A stretch of 64,000 nucleotides of DNA from NCBI RefSeq assembly GCF_014656415.1, contig NZ_BNCJ01000006.1:1-64000 (forward strand), given 5' to 3'. The DNA is from Seohaeicola zhoushanensis. Lineage in GTDB: Bacteria; Pseudomonadota; Alphaproteobacteria; Rhodobacterales; Rhodobacteraceae. Under the pieces are notes generated by a model that was given only the letters and a program-made list of their open reading frames with translations, was not told the DNA's origin and did not search any database. Below, one piece after another: positions 26,163-35,025 of the stretch (position 1 is the stretch's first letter; each line of letters begins with the position of its first letter). The translations under genes and the position numbers were made by a program.

Positions 26163-27218
26163 ATGTACAACCTGAAAACCGCCGTCCTCCTGGCCGTGCT
26201 GGCCGCTTCCGGTCCCGGCACGGCCCTGCGGGCCGAGACCACGCCGGGCCACAACCCGGCGAACACCGTTTCAATTGACCCCACCCACCCCGACAGCTTT
26301 CGCAACTTTGCTCCCGAACTGCCCGCCACCCGCGCCCGCGCGGCGCAGGTGAACACCGATTTCGGTCTGCATGTCAGCGAGATCGAACCGGGGCTCTATT
26401 TCCTGACCGACCTGATCTATCAATCCGCTGTCCTGGTCACCCCCGAAGGCGTCGTCGTCTTCGACGCGCCTCCGAGCTTCGGTATCGGGCATCGCGCCGC
26501 GATCGAGATGGTGGCGCCGGGCGTTCCGATCACCCATCTGATCATGAGCCATGCCCATGGCGACCACAACGGCGGCGGCGCGGGTTTCTCCGAAAACGAC
26601 GGTCTTGTCGTGATCGCCGCGCAGGCCCATGCCGAAAGCCTGGCCGCCGCACCGGTGCGGGGCGTGCCTGCGCCGACGCAGACCTTCGCCGAGACCTTCG
26701 ACCTGGTGGTGGGCGGCGTTCCGATCCACCTGCGCACCGCCCGTTTTCACGCCGAGGATGCCGACACGATCATCCACCTGCCGCGGCAGCGCTTCCTGAT
26801 GGCGGTCGACACGATCACCCCCGGCGAGGCGCCCTTCATGAACTTCGGCGCGACAAGCAACGTCCGTGCCTACCTGGAGGGGTTCGACACTTTTCTGGAC
26901 TTCGATTTCGAGCACTTTCTCTCGGGACACGTATCGGTGCTGGGAACGCGCGAGGATGTGGTGAAGATGCGGGACTATATCCGGGATGTCTGGGACAGCG
27001 TCCATGCGCTGATGCCCGGGTTCAACGCCCGGATGGATGAGGCATTGCAGCTGGTGGAGTTCCGGAACGGCAACCTCGCCTACCGGATGGCGATGGAGTC
27101 CCTCCGCGACGACTGCGCCGCCGGGATCATCGGCAGGTGGAAGGATGAATTGTCGGTGGTCGATCTATGGGCCGACAGCCACTGCGAGACGGTCCTTCTC
27201 TACGCAATCATGCATTGA
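26163..27218 (+). CDS. Exported metallo-beta-lactamase-fold hydrolase
   Basis: 351 residues from ATG 26163, with a Sec signal (LKTAVLLAVLAASGPGTALRA). Zinc motif HAHGDH at 130-135 (H130xH132xD134H135) and later ligands in the RTARFHAEDADTIIHL and LSGHVSVLGT regions. The first strand LYFLTDLIYQSAVLVTPEGVVVFDAP is typical of the quinoprotein-relay-like and SoxH-like MBL group. Likely a periplasmic hydrolase or sulfur-handling protein; substrate unknown. Last gene of the cluster: the oppositely oriented VPLPA-CTERM gene ends 40 bp downstream. Confidence 0.87.
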   Translation: MYNLKTAVLLAVLAASGPGTALRAETTPGHNPANTVSIDPTHPDSFRNFAPELPATRARAAQVNTDFGLHVSEIEPGLYFLTDLIYQSAVLVTPEGVVVFDAPPSFGIGHRAAIEMVAPGVPITHLIMSHAHGDHNGGGAGFSENDGLVVIAAQAHAESLAAAPVRGVPAPTQTFAETFDLVVGGVPIHLRTARFHAEDADTIIHLPRQRFLMAVDTITPGEAPFMNFGATSNVRAYLEGFDTFLDFDFEHFLSGHVSVLGTREDVVKMRDYIRDVWDSVHALMPGFNARMDEALQLVEFRNGNLAYRMAMESLRDDCAAGIIGRWKDELSVVDLWADSHCETVLLYAIMH

Positions 27219-27258
27219 AGGTCCGGGGGATGGCGACGCCGTCATCCCCCGTTGCGCT

Positions 27259-28584
27259 TCAGCGCGCCTTGCGGCGGCGCAGGCCCGCCATCACCGCGAA
27301 GGTGCCGAGCAGCAGGAAGGCCGAAGGCGGCAGCGGCACCGGCGTCACGTCGATTGGCGGAATCGGGGCCGGTGGCATGACGGTCGGCGGAATTTCTGGC
27401 TCGCCGCCCGGTGTCTTCGGGTCCTTTGGCGGAATCGGAGTCGAGGTGGTCGTGCCGGGAGGCGTGCCGCCGCCGGGCGGGGTGAAGACTGGCGGGCGCC
27501 AGTTGCCGACCGGATCGGGCACCGAAGCCACTTCGATATCCGGGTCGACAAGCCCCGCGAAGGGCGTTTCGCACAGGCCGAGATAGCGCGAGCTGCCCAT
27601 GTTGTAGCTGCACAGCTTGACCGGGGCGAGACCGAGGCAGCCCTTCACCTCATTGTCTTCCATCGGCACGTTGGTGTTCGCAGCGATGCTGACGCGGGCG
27701 GCATTGCGGCCGCGCCGGAAATCGGCATCGAAGATGCCGGGCACATAGGCGCGGGTCACCTTGCCTTCGTCGTCGAAGGCAACAAAGACCTTGTCGGTCT
27801 GCGAGAAGAAACCGGTGGTCTGTTCGATCCGGGCCAGGTGAAGCTCGCCCGGTGCCTCGTCCATGCGGCAATCCTGAAGCTGGCCCAGCGTGGCGAGCGG
27901 CGCGCTTGCCGGATCGGCGTTGAACCGAAGGCTGACCAGCGGGCTGGGCGATTGCGACGGATCGGGGCCCAGCTCGGCCTTGCAGGTGTCGAGCGTTGCC
28001 AGGTCGGGAACTTCGATCCGGTCGGTCACGACGTGATCGTTATCGCGCGAGATCGCGACCAGTTGCGGCCGCAGCCCGTTGCGGAAGGCTTCGGCGAGCA
28101 CAACGGCGCGTTCGCCGGTCAGCAGCAGCGAGTCGGTGCTCTTTTCCAGCGCGTCGCTCAGATCCCATTCGATATCGCCGAAGGCCATGCGGATGGGACG
28201 GTCGGCGCGCGGGCTGTATTTGAGCTGGATGCGGAAGCGCAGCGCGCCCTCTTCCGGCGCGATGGCCTGGATCGAGGTGGCCGGGCTGCGACGGATGTGG
28301 GCGAAATCGAGGGCGATGCCGTCGACGTCGACATAGCTCGAATCCTCGATGAGGATGCGGGCGCTGACGACGCAGCTGGCGCCGGCCTGCGTGCGCACGA
28401 CCGAGGCGCCGTTGGGCAGGAAGGTCTGGATGATCGCCGGTCCGACGCTGCCGAGGCTGGCCACCGAATCGTCGTCGATCCGGGTGGCCGCCGCCGAAAG
28501 CTGATACGGCATCGAGGCAAGGGCCACGATAAGCGCCCAGGACCAGGTCTTTTGCCGTTTGAAGGCGAGGAACTCTTTAACCAT
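27259..28584 (-). CDS. Secreted protein with VPLPA-CTERM sorting signal
   Basis: 441 residues from ATG 28584 (MVKEFLAFKRQKTW). A signal peptide (SWALIVALASMPYQLSAAA) is followed by a beta-rich extracellular body with paired Cys (ASCVVSA, LDTCKAEL, LQDCRMD, VKGCLGLAPVKLC). About 370-410 is a Pro/Thr/Gly linker. The C-terminus VPLPPSAFLLLGTFAVMAGL then RRRKAR is a motif, hydrophobic helix and basic tail, as in PEP-CTERM/VPLPA-CTERM proteins processed by an exosortase. Expected at the cell surface or in exopolysaccharide. No exosortase gene is in view. An in-frame upstream extension was rejected because it lacks a signal. Confidence 0.83.
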   Translation of the reverse strand: MVKEFLAFKRQKTWSWALIVALASMPYQLSAAATRIDDDSVASLGSVGPAIIQTFLPNGASVVRTQAGASCVVSARILIEDSSYVDVDGIALDFAHIRRSPATSIQAIAPEEGALRFRIQLKYSPRADRPIRMAFGDIEWDLSDALEKSTDSLLLTGERAVVLAEAFRNGLRPQLVAISRDNDHVVTDRIEVPDLATLDTCKAELGPDPSQSPSPLVSLRFNADPASAPLATLGQLQDCRMDEAPGELHLARIEQTTGFFSQTDKVFVAFDDEGKVTRAYVPGIFDADFRRGRNAARVSIAANTNVPMEDNEVKGCLGLAPVKLCSYNMGSSRYLGLCETPFAGLVDPDIEVASVPDPVGNWRPPVFTPPGGGTPPGTTTSTPIPPKDPKTPGGEPEIPPTVMPPAPIPPIDVTPVPLPPSAFLLLGTFAVMAGLRRRKAR

Positions 28585-28633
28585 TTTACTACCAATGGAC
28601 TTCACGCCACCCGTGCGAGCCCAACTTCCGCCA

Positions 28634-28661
28634 CAATTACAACGTGCTTCTGCTGTAATTG
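28634..28661. promoter_or_regulatory. Inverted repeat CAATTACA-N12-TGTAATTG upstream of the VPLPA-CTERM gene
   Basis: Perfect 8-bp arms at 28634-28641 and 28654-28661, 50 bp upstream of the start, in an otherwise AT-richer promoter region. Operator-like; the binding protein is unknown. Confidence 0.4.
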
Positions 28662-28839
28662 CCGCACGAAATCGACAAATTTCTGATTTTTGTACAGCCC
28701 CTGGAGACACTCCTCGCCAAAATGTCATTACCGTTTCCGATTGGCGCTGAAATCGACGTTTTCAACGGGTGAGAATCGGATGTGGTTTGCCGCTGTACCG
28801 CCCCATTTCAATGGGGTGCCGAGTCGACAACAGGGGTCT

Positions 28840-29655
28840 CTACCGCCCCCGGTAGGCCGGCGCGCGACGCTGGAGGAAGGCGGCGGGGCCTTCGCGGGCG
28901 TCTTCCGAGGCCATGATCCGGTCCATGCTCTCGGTTTCGATGGCATAACCCTCGGCATAGGGACGGCCGGCGGCTTCGGCCGTGGCCCGCTTGACCTCGG
29001 CAATCGCGAGCGGGCCGTTGGCCGCGATCCGCTCGGCCACGCGCAGCGCAGCGGGCAGCACCTCCTGCGGCGGCACAACCTGGTTCAGCAGGCCGAGCGC
29101 CAGCAGCCGGCTGGCCTCGACCTGATCGCCGGTCAGCAACATCTCCATCGCCACAGCATGGGGCAACTGGCGCGGCAGGCGCACCAGAGCGCCGGCGAAG
29201 GGGATCAGCGCGTGCCGCACCTCGGGCAGGCCGAAACGGGCGTGATCGGCGGCGATCCGGATATCGGTCGCCAGCATCAGCTCGAACCCGCCGGCGAGGC
29301 AGTGTCCGTTGATTGCCGCGATCACGGGTTTGACGCTATGCGCGCCCTTGAAATTGGAGCGGAACAGGATCTCGCGATTGGCGGCGAGGCGATGGTCCCA
29401 TTCCGTTTCGGGCTGCCGGGCGCCGGTCAGCAGCGGCAGGGTCAATTCCAGGTCGCCGCCGGAACAGAAGCTCCCCTCGCCTGCCCCGGTGATGACGGCG
29501 ACCCGCAGCTCCGGGTCGGCCTCGAAACGGTCGAAGGCATCTGCCAGGCGGCAGATCATTTCGGGGTTGAGCGCGTTGTGCCGCTCAGGCCGATTGAGGG
29601 TGATGAGGGCGACCGCCCCCCGTGTTTCAAATATCAGAGGCAGCGCCATCGTCAT
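28840..29655 (-). CDS. Enoyl-CoA hydratase/isomerase (crotonase family)
   Basis: 271 residues. ATG 29655 overlaps the ligase stop (ATGA) and was chosen for that reason. Crotonase signatures: RHNALNPEM, VITGAGEGSFCSGGDL (oxyanion loop), AAINGHCLAGGFELMLATDIRIA and FGLPEVRHALIPFAG. Both Glu positions used by hydratases (FEL and PEV) are retained, so water addition to a 2-enoyl-CoA is plausible. Operon position after an acyl-CoA ligase suggests it acts on that ligase's product. A lyase of the feruloyl-CoA type is possible, but its diagnostic residues were not seen. Confidence 0.92.
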   Translation of the reverse strand: MTMALPLIFETRGAVALITLNRPERHNALNPEMICRLADAFDRFEADPELRVAVITGAGEGSFCSGGDLELTLPLLTGARQPETEWDHRLAANREILFRSNFKGAHSVKPVIAAINGHCLAGGFELMLATDIRIAADHARFGLPEVRHALIPFAGALVRLPRQLPHAVAMEMLLTGDQVEASRLLALGLLNQVVPPQEVLPAALRVAERIAANGPLAIAEVKRATAEAAGRPYAEGYAIETESMDRIMASEDAREGPAAFLQRRAPAYRGR

Positions 29656-31481
29656 TCCCGCCCCGTGATGGTCAAGGCAAGCGGCATCCCCGTCAGCGCC
29701 TGTTTCATGGCATCGAGCGTGGCCGCGGGCACCTCGACGCTGGTATCGAGACTTTCCGAGACCTCGATGTCCACCACGCTTGCGTCGATCCCGGCCTCCT
29801 CGGCCGCTGCGGCGATGGCCCAGAGAATGGCCTCGCGCCGCAGGGTCGGCTTGAAGATCTTGCCCACCGGCGTCAGCGGCAGAGCCTCCAGCACCCCGAT
29901 CCGTTTCGGCAAGGCCACCGGGTCGTCGATCCGTTCGCGCAGGAAGGCAATCAACGCCGAGCCATCGGCCTGCGCACCGCTCCGCAACGTCACGAAGGCG
30001 ACCGGCAGTTCGCCGGCATAGGCGTCGGGCATCCCCACCGCCGCGGCGTTTTCGACCTCCGGGTGGGCGAGCAGTGCGTCCTCGATCATCTGCGGGTCGA
30101 TGTTGTGGGCGCCACGGATGATGATGTCCTTCGCGCGGCCGGTCACGTAGAGGCGGCCCGCGGTGTCGAGCTTGCCGATATCGCCACTGACCAGCCAGCC
30201 GCCCGGCAAGAAGGTGCCGGCATTGCGCTGCGGGTCGGAATAGCCGGCCGAAACGTTGGGCCCGCGCAAGGCGATGATCCCGGTCTGGTCCGCGCCGAGA
30301 CGCTTGTCCGGATCGGCATCGCCTGCCGTCTCGCCCAGGATGGCCACCTCGGAGAAGGGCATCCGCAGCCCGCAGGACAGCGGCGTGCGGGGGCCGTGCA
30401 CCGGTTCGACCGCAATCGCCCCGGCGCATTCGGTCATGCCGAGGATATTGCGTACGCCCCTGCCCGTCTTGCTTTCCGTCGCCTCGGCCAATTCGGTCGG
30501 CAGCGGCGAGCCGCCGGTCAGGAACCAGCGCAGGGTCGAGATATCGGCGTTGACCGGGATGCCGTTGAGCGCCGCCAGCACGGTGGGCACCGCGCCGACG
30601 ATGGTGATGCCGTGGCGTTCCACCTGTTGCCAGATGGAACGCATGAAGGTCTGGTTGCGCATCCCCAGGCGGCCGGGGATCAGCAGCGTTCCCCCGGCCG
30701 AAAGTGTCGAGAGCCCGTAGACGAAGGCCCCCGCGACATGGAACAGCGGAAAGCCGTTGACCACCACGTCCTGCGGCGCAAGGTCGTGCAGCAGCGCGCA
30801 GGAGCGGGCCACATGGGCCTCGTTGAGGCGCGAATGGCGCACCAGCTTGGGCGCGCCGGTGGTGCCGCCGGTGTGGTAATAGGCAGCCAGCGCGTGTTCG
30901 TCGCCTTCGGGCGCAATCTCGGGTCCAGCGAGGTTCCCGGCCACCAGATCCTCGAAGATCCCGTCCGCGCCGGGGCAATCGGCATCGCCGTCGCAGGCCA
31001 GGATCGGCAGGGTGACACCCTCGGCGCGCAGGGCGGGCACAAGGTTGCTCCAGTAGTCGATCTCGTCGTTCACGCCGGTGATGACCACCACGGCGGCCCC
31101 GGCGGCCTTGAGCAGCCCCGCAATATGCGCGGGTTTCAGCAGCGGGTTGATCGGGCAGACATGCCCGGCGATCTGCCCGCCCCAGAGCGCGACATGGGCC
31201 GAGGGCGTGTGCTGCGCCATCAGCGCGACCGAACGCCCCGGCACCACGCCGAGACCGCGGAACAGGCGCGCGGCCCCCATGCTGTCACGCAGGAGGTCGC
31301 CGTAGCTGACAATCCGATCCGCTGCCGGATCGCCCGCATCGCGCAGGAAGCGGATTGCCGTGGCATCGGGGGCGCGGGCCGCACTGTGCTTCAGCAGGTC
31401 CCAGGGCGTGCTATGCGGGAAAACGGCCTCGAAGCCCCGCGCTTCGAGTTGTTCGAGATCGGCGATGCCGCTTATGGTCAT
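29652..31481 (-). CDS. AMP-dependent acyl-CoA synthetase/ligase
   Basis: 609 residues. ANL-superfamily motifs in order: A3 YYHTGGTTGAPKLVRHS (AMP phosphate loop), A5-like NILGMTECAG, A7-like SGDIGKLDTAGRLYVTGRAKDII, and A10 around LPLTPVGKIFKP with the catalytic Lys. It activates a carboxylic acid with ATP and CoA. The substrate is undetermined; position between a MarR regulator, a TRAP transporter and an enoyl-CoA hydratase points to an imported unsaturated or aromatic acid. Overlaps both neighbours by ATGA. Confidence 0.92.
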   Translation of the reverse strand: MTISGIADLEQLEARGFEAVFPHSTPWDLLKHSAARAPDATAIRFLRDAGDPAADRIVSYGDLLRDSMGAARLFRGLGVVPGRSVALMAQHTPSAHVALWGGQIAGHVCPINPLLKPAHIAGLLKAAGAAVVVITGVNDEIDYWSNLVPALRAEGVTLPILACDGDADCPGADGIFEDLVAGNLAGPEIAPEGDEHALAAYYHTGGTTGAPKLVRHSRLNEAHVARSCALLHDLAPQDVVVNGFPLFHVAGAFVYGLSTLSAGGTLLIPGRLGMRNQTFMRSIWQQVERHGITIVGAVPTVLAALNGIPVNADISTLRWFLTGGSPLPTELAEATESKTGRGVRNILGMTECAGAIAVEPVHGPRTPLSCGLRMPFSEVAILGETAGDADPDKRLGADQTGIIALRGPNVSAGYSDPQRNAGTFLPGGWLVSGDIGKLDTAGRLYVTGRAKDIIIRGAHNIDPQMIEDALLAHPEVENAAAVGMPDAYAGELPVAFVTLRSGAQADGSALIAFLRERIDDPVALPKRIGVLEALPLTPVGKIFKPTLRREAILWAIAAAAEEAGIDASVVDIEVSESLDTSVEVPAATLDAMKQALTGMPLALTITGRE

Positions 31482-31975
31482 GCGCTCTGCTCCACATTCG
31501 GGGCAGCCAGGAAGCCGCGAAGGTTGGCGTCGATGCGGGCCAGATCCCCGCGCAACCGGTCGAGCTCGGCAGGAGTGAATCCATCGGTGATCACAGCCTC
31601 GTGGCGGGCGACCTCGGCTTCCAGCCGGGCCAGCTTGTCCTGGCCCTCGTCCGTCAGGAAGATGCGCTTGACGCGGCGGTCGCTCTTGGCGTCGCGCCGT
31701 TCGAGCCAGCCTTCGCGCGACAGGATCTCGATGATCGGCACCAGGCTCGAACGGTCGAGGAAGATCGCCTCGGCCAGGCGCATCTGATGGATGCCCGGAT
31801 TGGCCTGCACCAGCTTGAGCATCCCGTAATACCGCGGCGCGGCGCCAAAGCCCGTGATGGTCTTCTCGAAGCTCTTGTAGGCGGCGATCTGCAGCAGCCG
31901 CAGCCGGTAGGACACGCTGCCGGTCAGCGCCTCCGGCTCCACCAGATCTTCCAGGTCGCGCATCACCCCCGCCAT
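31478..31975 (-). CDS. MarR-family transcriptional regulator inside the TRAP/CoA operon
   Basis: 165 residues. Winged helix with PRYYGMLKLVQANPGIHQMRLAEAIFLDRSSLVPIIEILSREG and wing SDRRVKRIFLTDEG. Its ATG shares one base with the dctM stop and its stop overlaps the ligase start, so it is co-translated with the pathway it probably controls. MarR proteins of CoA-ligase operons (CouR, FerR type) release DNA on binding the CoA thioester. That mode is inferred here from context only. Confidence 0.9.
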   Translation of the reverse strand: MAGVMRDLEDLVEPEALTGSVSYRLRLLQIAAYKSFEKTITGFGAAPRYYGMLKLVQANPGIHQMRLAEAIFLDRSSLVPIIEILSREGWLERRDAKSDRRVKRIFLTDEGQDKLARLEAEVARHEAVITDGFTPAELDRLRGDLARIDANLRGFLAAPNVEQSA

Positions 31976-33267
31976 CAGTGCATCCCCGAAGGCAGGAACA
32001 GCACGATGGCCGGGAAGGCGATCAGCAGGATCAGCCGCAGCACGTCGACCACGACAAAGGGCATGACGCCCCGGAAGATCGTCGCCAGCGAGATGCCCGG
32101 CGTGATCGAGTTGATGACGAAGACGTTCATGCCGACCGGCGGGGTAATGAGGCCGAGCTCAACCGTCATCACGATGATGACACCGAACCAGATCGGGTCG
32201 AAGCCGAGTTCCATCATCACCGGAAAGACGATCGGCACCATCAGGATGACCATCGCCATGGCATCGAGGAAACAGCCCATGATCACGAACATCAGCAGGA
32301 TCAGGATCAGAGTGCCATAGCGCCCCGCACCGAGGTCGATCAGGAACTGGGTCAGCTCCTGCGGCACCTGCGTGATGGCGAGGAAATATCCGAACAGGGT
32401 TGCGCCGATCAGCACGACGTAGATGGCGACCGAGGTGCGCAGCGCCTCGACCAGGCTGTCGAGCAGGCCCGACAGCGACAGCCGGCCGCGCGCCATACCG
32501 ATCAGCGCGGTGATGAAGGCGCCGGCGGCGGCGGCCTCGGTGGCGGTGACGATGCCGAAGTAGATCGAGACGATCACCGCGATGAACAGCAGGCCGACGG
32601 CCCAGACGCCCCGCAGCGAGCGGAAGGCCTCGCCCAGGTCGAAGCGTTCCCCGGCCGGCAGGCTGGGGCCGTACCAGATGCGGACGGTCAGCATGTACAT
32701 CGCCACGGCCAGCAGGCCCGGCACGATGCCGGCTATGAACAGGAGGCCGATGTCCTGCTCGGTGATGAAACCATAGACCGCCAGCACCACCGAGGGCGGG
32801 ATCAGGATACCGAGCGTGCCGCCGGCAGCGATGATGCCGGTCGAGGCCTCGTCAGAATAGCCGGCGCGCTTCATCTCGGGGTGGGCGATCTTGGTCATGG
32901 TGGCGGCGGTGGCCACGGAAGAGCCGCAGATCGCGGCAAACCCAGCGCAGGCGCCGACCGAGGCTAGGCCCAGCCCCCCGCGCAGCCCGCCCAGCCAGGC
33001 GCGCCCGGCGCGGAACAACTCGGCCGACATGCCCGAGTTCGTCGCCAACACGCCCATCAGCACGAAAAAGGGGATCAGCGTCAGGTTGAAGTCGGTCACC
33101 GTGCTGATCGGCGATTGCGCCAGCAGGTTCAGCGCCGGCCCCATGCCGACGATGGCGCCAAAGCCGAAGATCCCGACCAGCCCCATAGCGACACCGATCG
33201 GCACGCGCAGGATCATGAGGAGGAACAGGGCGGCAAAGCCACCGCCGGCGACAAGCTCGTTGCTCAT
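31975..33267 (-). CDS. dctM: TRAP transporter large permease (DctM type)
   Basis: 430 residues from ATG 33267, which overlaps the dctQ stop (ATGA). About 12 hydrophobic helices with DctM signatures: RVPIGVAMGLVGIFGF, MGVLATNSGMSAELFRAGRAWLGGLRGGLGLA, GTLGILIPPSVVLAVYGFITEQ and LGLITPPVGMNVFVIN. It carries out sodium-coupled import of the ligand delivered by DctP. Shares one base with the MarR start. Confidence 0.95.
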   Translation of the reverse strand: MSNELVAGGGFAALFLLMILRVPIGVAMGLVGIFGFGAIVGMGPALNLLAQSPISTVTDFNLTLIPFFVLMGVLATNSGMSAELFRAGRAWLGGLRGGLGLASVGACAGFAAICGSSVATAATMTKIAHPEMKRAGYSDEASTGIIAAGGTLGILIPPSVVLAVYGFITEQDIGLLFIAGIVPGLLAVAMYMLTVRIWYGPSLPAGERFDLGEAFRSLRGVWAVGLLFIAVIVSIYFGIVTATEAAAAGAFITALIGMARGRLSLSGLLDSLVEALRTSVAIYVVLIGATLFGYFLAITQVPQELTQFLIDLGAGRYGTLILILLMFVIMGCFLDAMAMVILMVPIVFPVMMELGFDPIWFGVIIVMTVELGLITPPVGMNVFVINSITPGISLATIFRGVMPFVVVDVLRLILLIAFPAIVLFLPSGMH

Positions 33268-33812
33268 GATTTCTTGATGTCCTCGAGAAGGTGCTCGTCG
33301 ATGCCGTCGTATTCGCCCAGGTCCCGGCCCCGCCCCGCGATCAGCCAGAGCCGGATCGCGGTGGTCAGCAGAGCGGCGACAAGGCCGAGCCAGATGCCGA
33401 GGAAGAAGGGCCAATGCGCGAGGCGCAGTTCCATCGTCGCGTCACCGCCGCTCATCGCGGCCTGGACCCGCTCCCAGATCTTCCAGACCAGCAGCAGGGT
33501 GAAGCCGAAGAGGACTGCCCAGGCGAAGGTGTTCATCGCGGTGCGCAGGCGGCGCGGCAGCGCATGGGCCAGCAGGTCGACCTTGATGTGGGTGCCGTGA
33601 TAGCCGAGGCTCGCCAGCCCCCAGGCGATCGCCACGCCCAGTACGAGGCGCGAGACGTCGAAGGTATCGGGCACCGGCGAGGCGAAGATGTATCGCCCGA
33701 TGGCGGAAATGACGATCAGCACGGTCACGACACCGAGCATGATGCCGGCGATCCGTTCGATCAGGAGGATGACTCCCCGCGTGGCGCGGGAGCCTTCATC
33801 TGGCTGCGACAT
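33264..33812 (-). CDS. dctQ: TRAP transporter small permease (DctQ type)
   Basis: 182 residues with four membrane helices (IERIAGIMLGVVTVLIVISAIGRY, LVLGVAIAWGLASLGYHGTHIKVDLL, FAWAVLFGFTLLLVWKIWE and WPFFLGIWLGLVAALLTTAI). GTHIKVDLLAHALP is the usual DctQ signature. It partners DctM. The C-terminal tail is acidic and cytoplasmic. Confidence 0.93.
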   Translation of the reverse strand: MSQPDEGSRATRGVILLIERIAGIMLGVVTVLIVISAIGRYIFASPVPDTFDVSRLVLGVAIAWGLASLGYHGTHIKVDLLAHALPRRLRTAMNTFAWAVLFGFTLLLVWKIWERVQAAMSGGDATMELRLAHWPFFLGIWLGLVAALLTTAIRLWLIAGRGRDLGEYDGIDEHLLEDIKKS

Positions 33813-33871
33813 GGAAGAACCCGAAGATCAGGGGCCGCGCCGGGGCATAAGACACAGGCGCGGCCGGAGGG

Positions 33872-34891
33872 TCAGTAACGTGCGTCGTTGGCTTCGAGCG
33901 ACTTCACGTAGCCATCGAGGATCGCCGTGGCGTCGCCGCCCTTGGCCTCGACCGCCTTGCGCCATTCGTCGAGCAGCGGCTCGGCCGCCTTGCGCCAGGC
34001 AGCAACCTCGTCGTCGGTCGGCACGTTCAGGGTCTGCTCGGGGTCGGCGATCAGCTTGTCGCGGGCGGCCATGTCGTCGTCGTACCAGCCCTGCGCCACT
34101 TTCGAGGACCACTCGGGCGAGCAATGCTCGTCGATCACCGCCTTGTTCTCGGCCGAGAGCTTTTCGTAGCTCGCCTTGTTCATGATCATGACCTGCGCCG
34201 AGAGATAGAAGGGCATGTCGAGATGCTCCTTGACCTCGTCGGTCAGCTTGAAGTCATACATCGACCCCCAGGGGAAGGTCACCGCCTCGGCCGTGCCGCG
34301 CGACAGCGCCTCGCGCACTTCCGGTGCGGGCACCTGCACCGGGCCGCCGCCCAGCAGACTTACGAAGCGGGCCATGGTGGCATGGGCCGGGCGCACGTTC
34401 TTGCCCTTGATGCCCTCGGGCGAGGTGATCTTCTCCTTGGAATGCAGCGTGCCCGGGGCGTGGGGGTGGATGAAGCAGACCTTGACGTCGCCCATCTCCT
34501 GCTCGGCGCCATATTGCAGATACCACTCGTGGATCGCCTTGGCGCCCTTGATCGAGTCATCGGCCATGAAGGGCACTTCGGTCAGCGCGTAGATCGGGAA
34601 ACGCCCGGCGGTATAGCCCGGGTTCACCCATGCGAGATCGACGATGCCCTGCTTGGCCATGTCGTAGTGATCCGGCGCCTTGCCCAGCTGCTGCGCCGGG
34701 AAGATCTGGATGGCGATACGCCCGTTCGACGCCGCTTCGACGTCCTTGGCCCAGGGTTCGATCCCCTTGGACGCCGGCGCGATGCCGGCGGGAACCCAGT
34801 GCGATAGGCGCAGGGTCACTTCCTGTGCCATCGACATGGCCGGAATGGCGAGCAAAAGAATTCCGCCAAGAGCGGTCTGTGCAAATTTCAT
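33872..34891 (-). CDS. dctP: TRAP transporter substrate-binding protein (DctP type)
   Basis: 339 residues from ATG 34891. Signal peptide MKFAQTALGGILLLAIPAMSMA, cut before QEV. Periplasmic binding fold with NGRIAIQIFPAQQLGKAPDHYDMAKQGIVDLAW and GKNVRPAHATMARFV, the Arg of which lies where DctP proteins hold the ligand carboxylate. First gene of the operon. The ligand is an organic acid of unknown identity; co-encoded CoA ligase and hydratase favour an unsaturated or aromatic acid. Confidence 0.95.
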   Translation of the reverse strand: MKFAQTALGGILLLAIPAMSMAQEVTLRLSHWVPAGIAPASKGIEPWAKDVEAASNGRIAIQIFPAQQLGKAPDHYDMAKQGIVDLAWVNPGYTAGRFPIYALTEVPFMADDSIKGAKAIHEWYLQYGAEQEMGDVKVCFIHPHAPGTLHSKEKITSPEGIKGKNVRPAHATMARFVSLLGGGPVQVPAPEVREALSRGTAEAVTFPWGSMYDFKLTDEVKEHLDMPFYLSAQVMIMNKASYEKLSAENKAVIDEHCSPEWSSKVAQGWYDDDMAARDKLIADPEQTLNVPTDDEVAAWRKAAEPLLDEWRKAVEAKGGDATAILDGYVKSLEANDARY

Positions 34892-35025
34892 GATATCCTC
34901 CCACAAGCAGAGCCGGATCCTCCTCCGACTCTCTCGTAATGGTGGATATCAAACATTATTGCCGATTTCAATTCTCTTCGCAGCGGGGCCGGCCCAGTCC
35001 CCAGGCAACGGCACGCAGGCTCGGA

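Noticed and set aside
29622-31787. Plus-strand open frame of 721 residues opposite the ligase
   Set aside because: Antisense of a well-supported ANL ligase; composition (Gly/Arg/His/Gln-rich) is that of high-GC shadow frames.
34892-35025. A MarR operator upstream of dctP
   Set aside because: The AT-rich GGATATC copies are 45 bp apart and no clear palindrome with MarR spacing was found.
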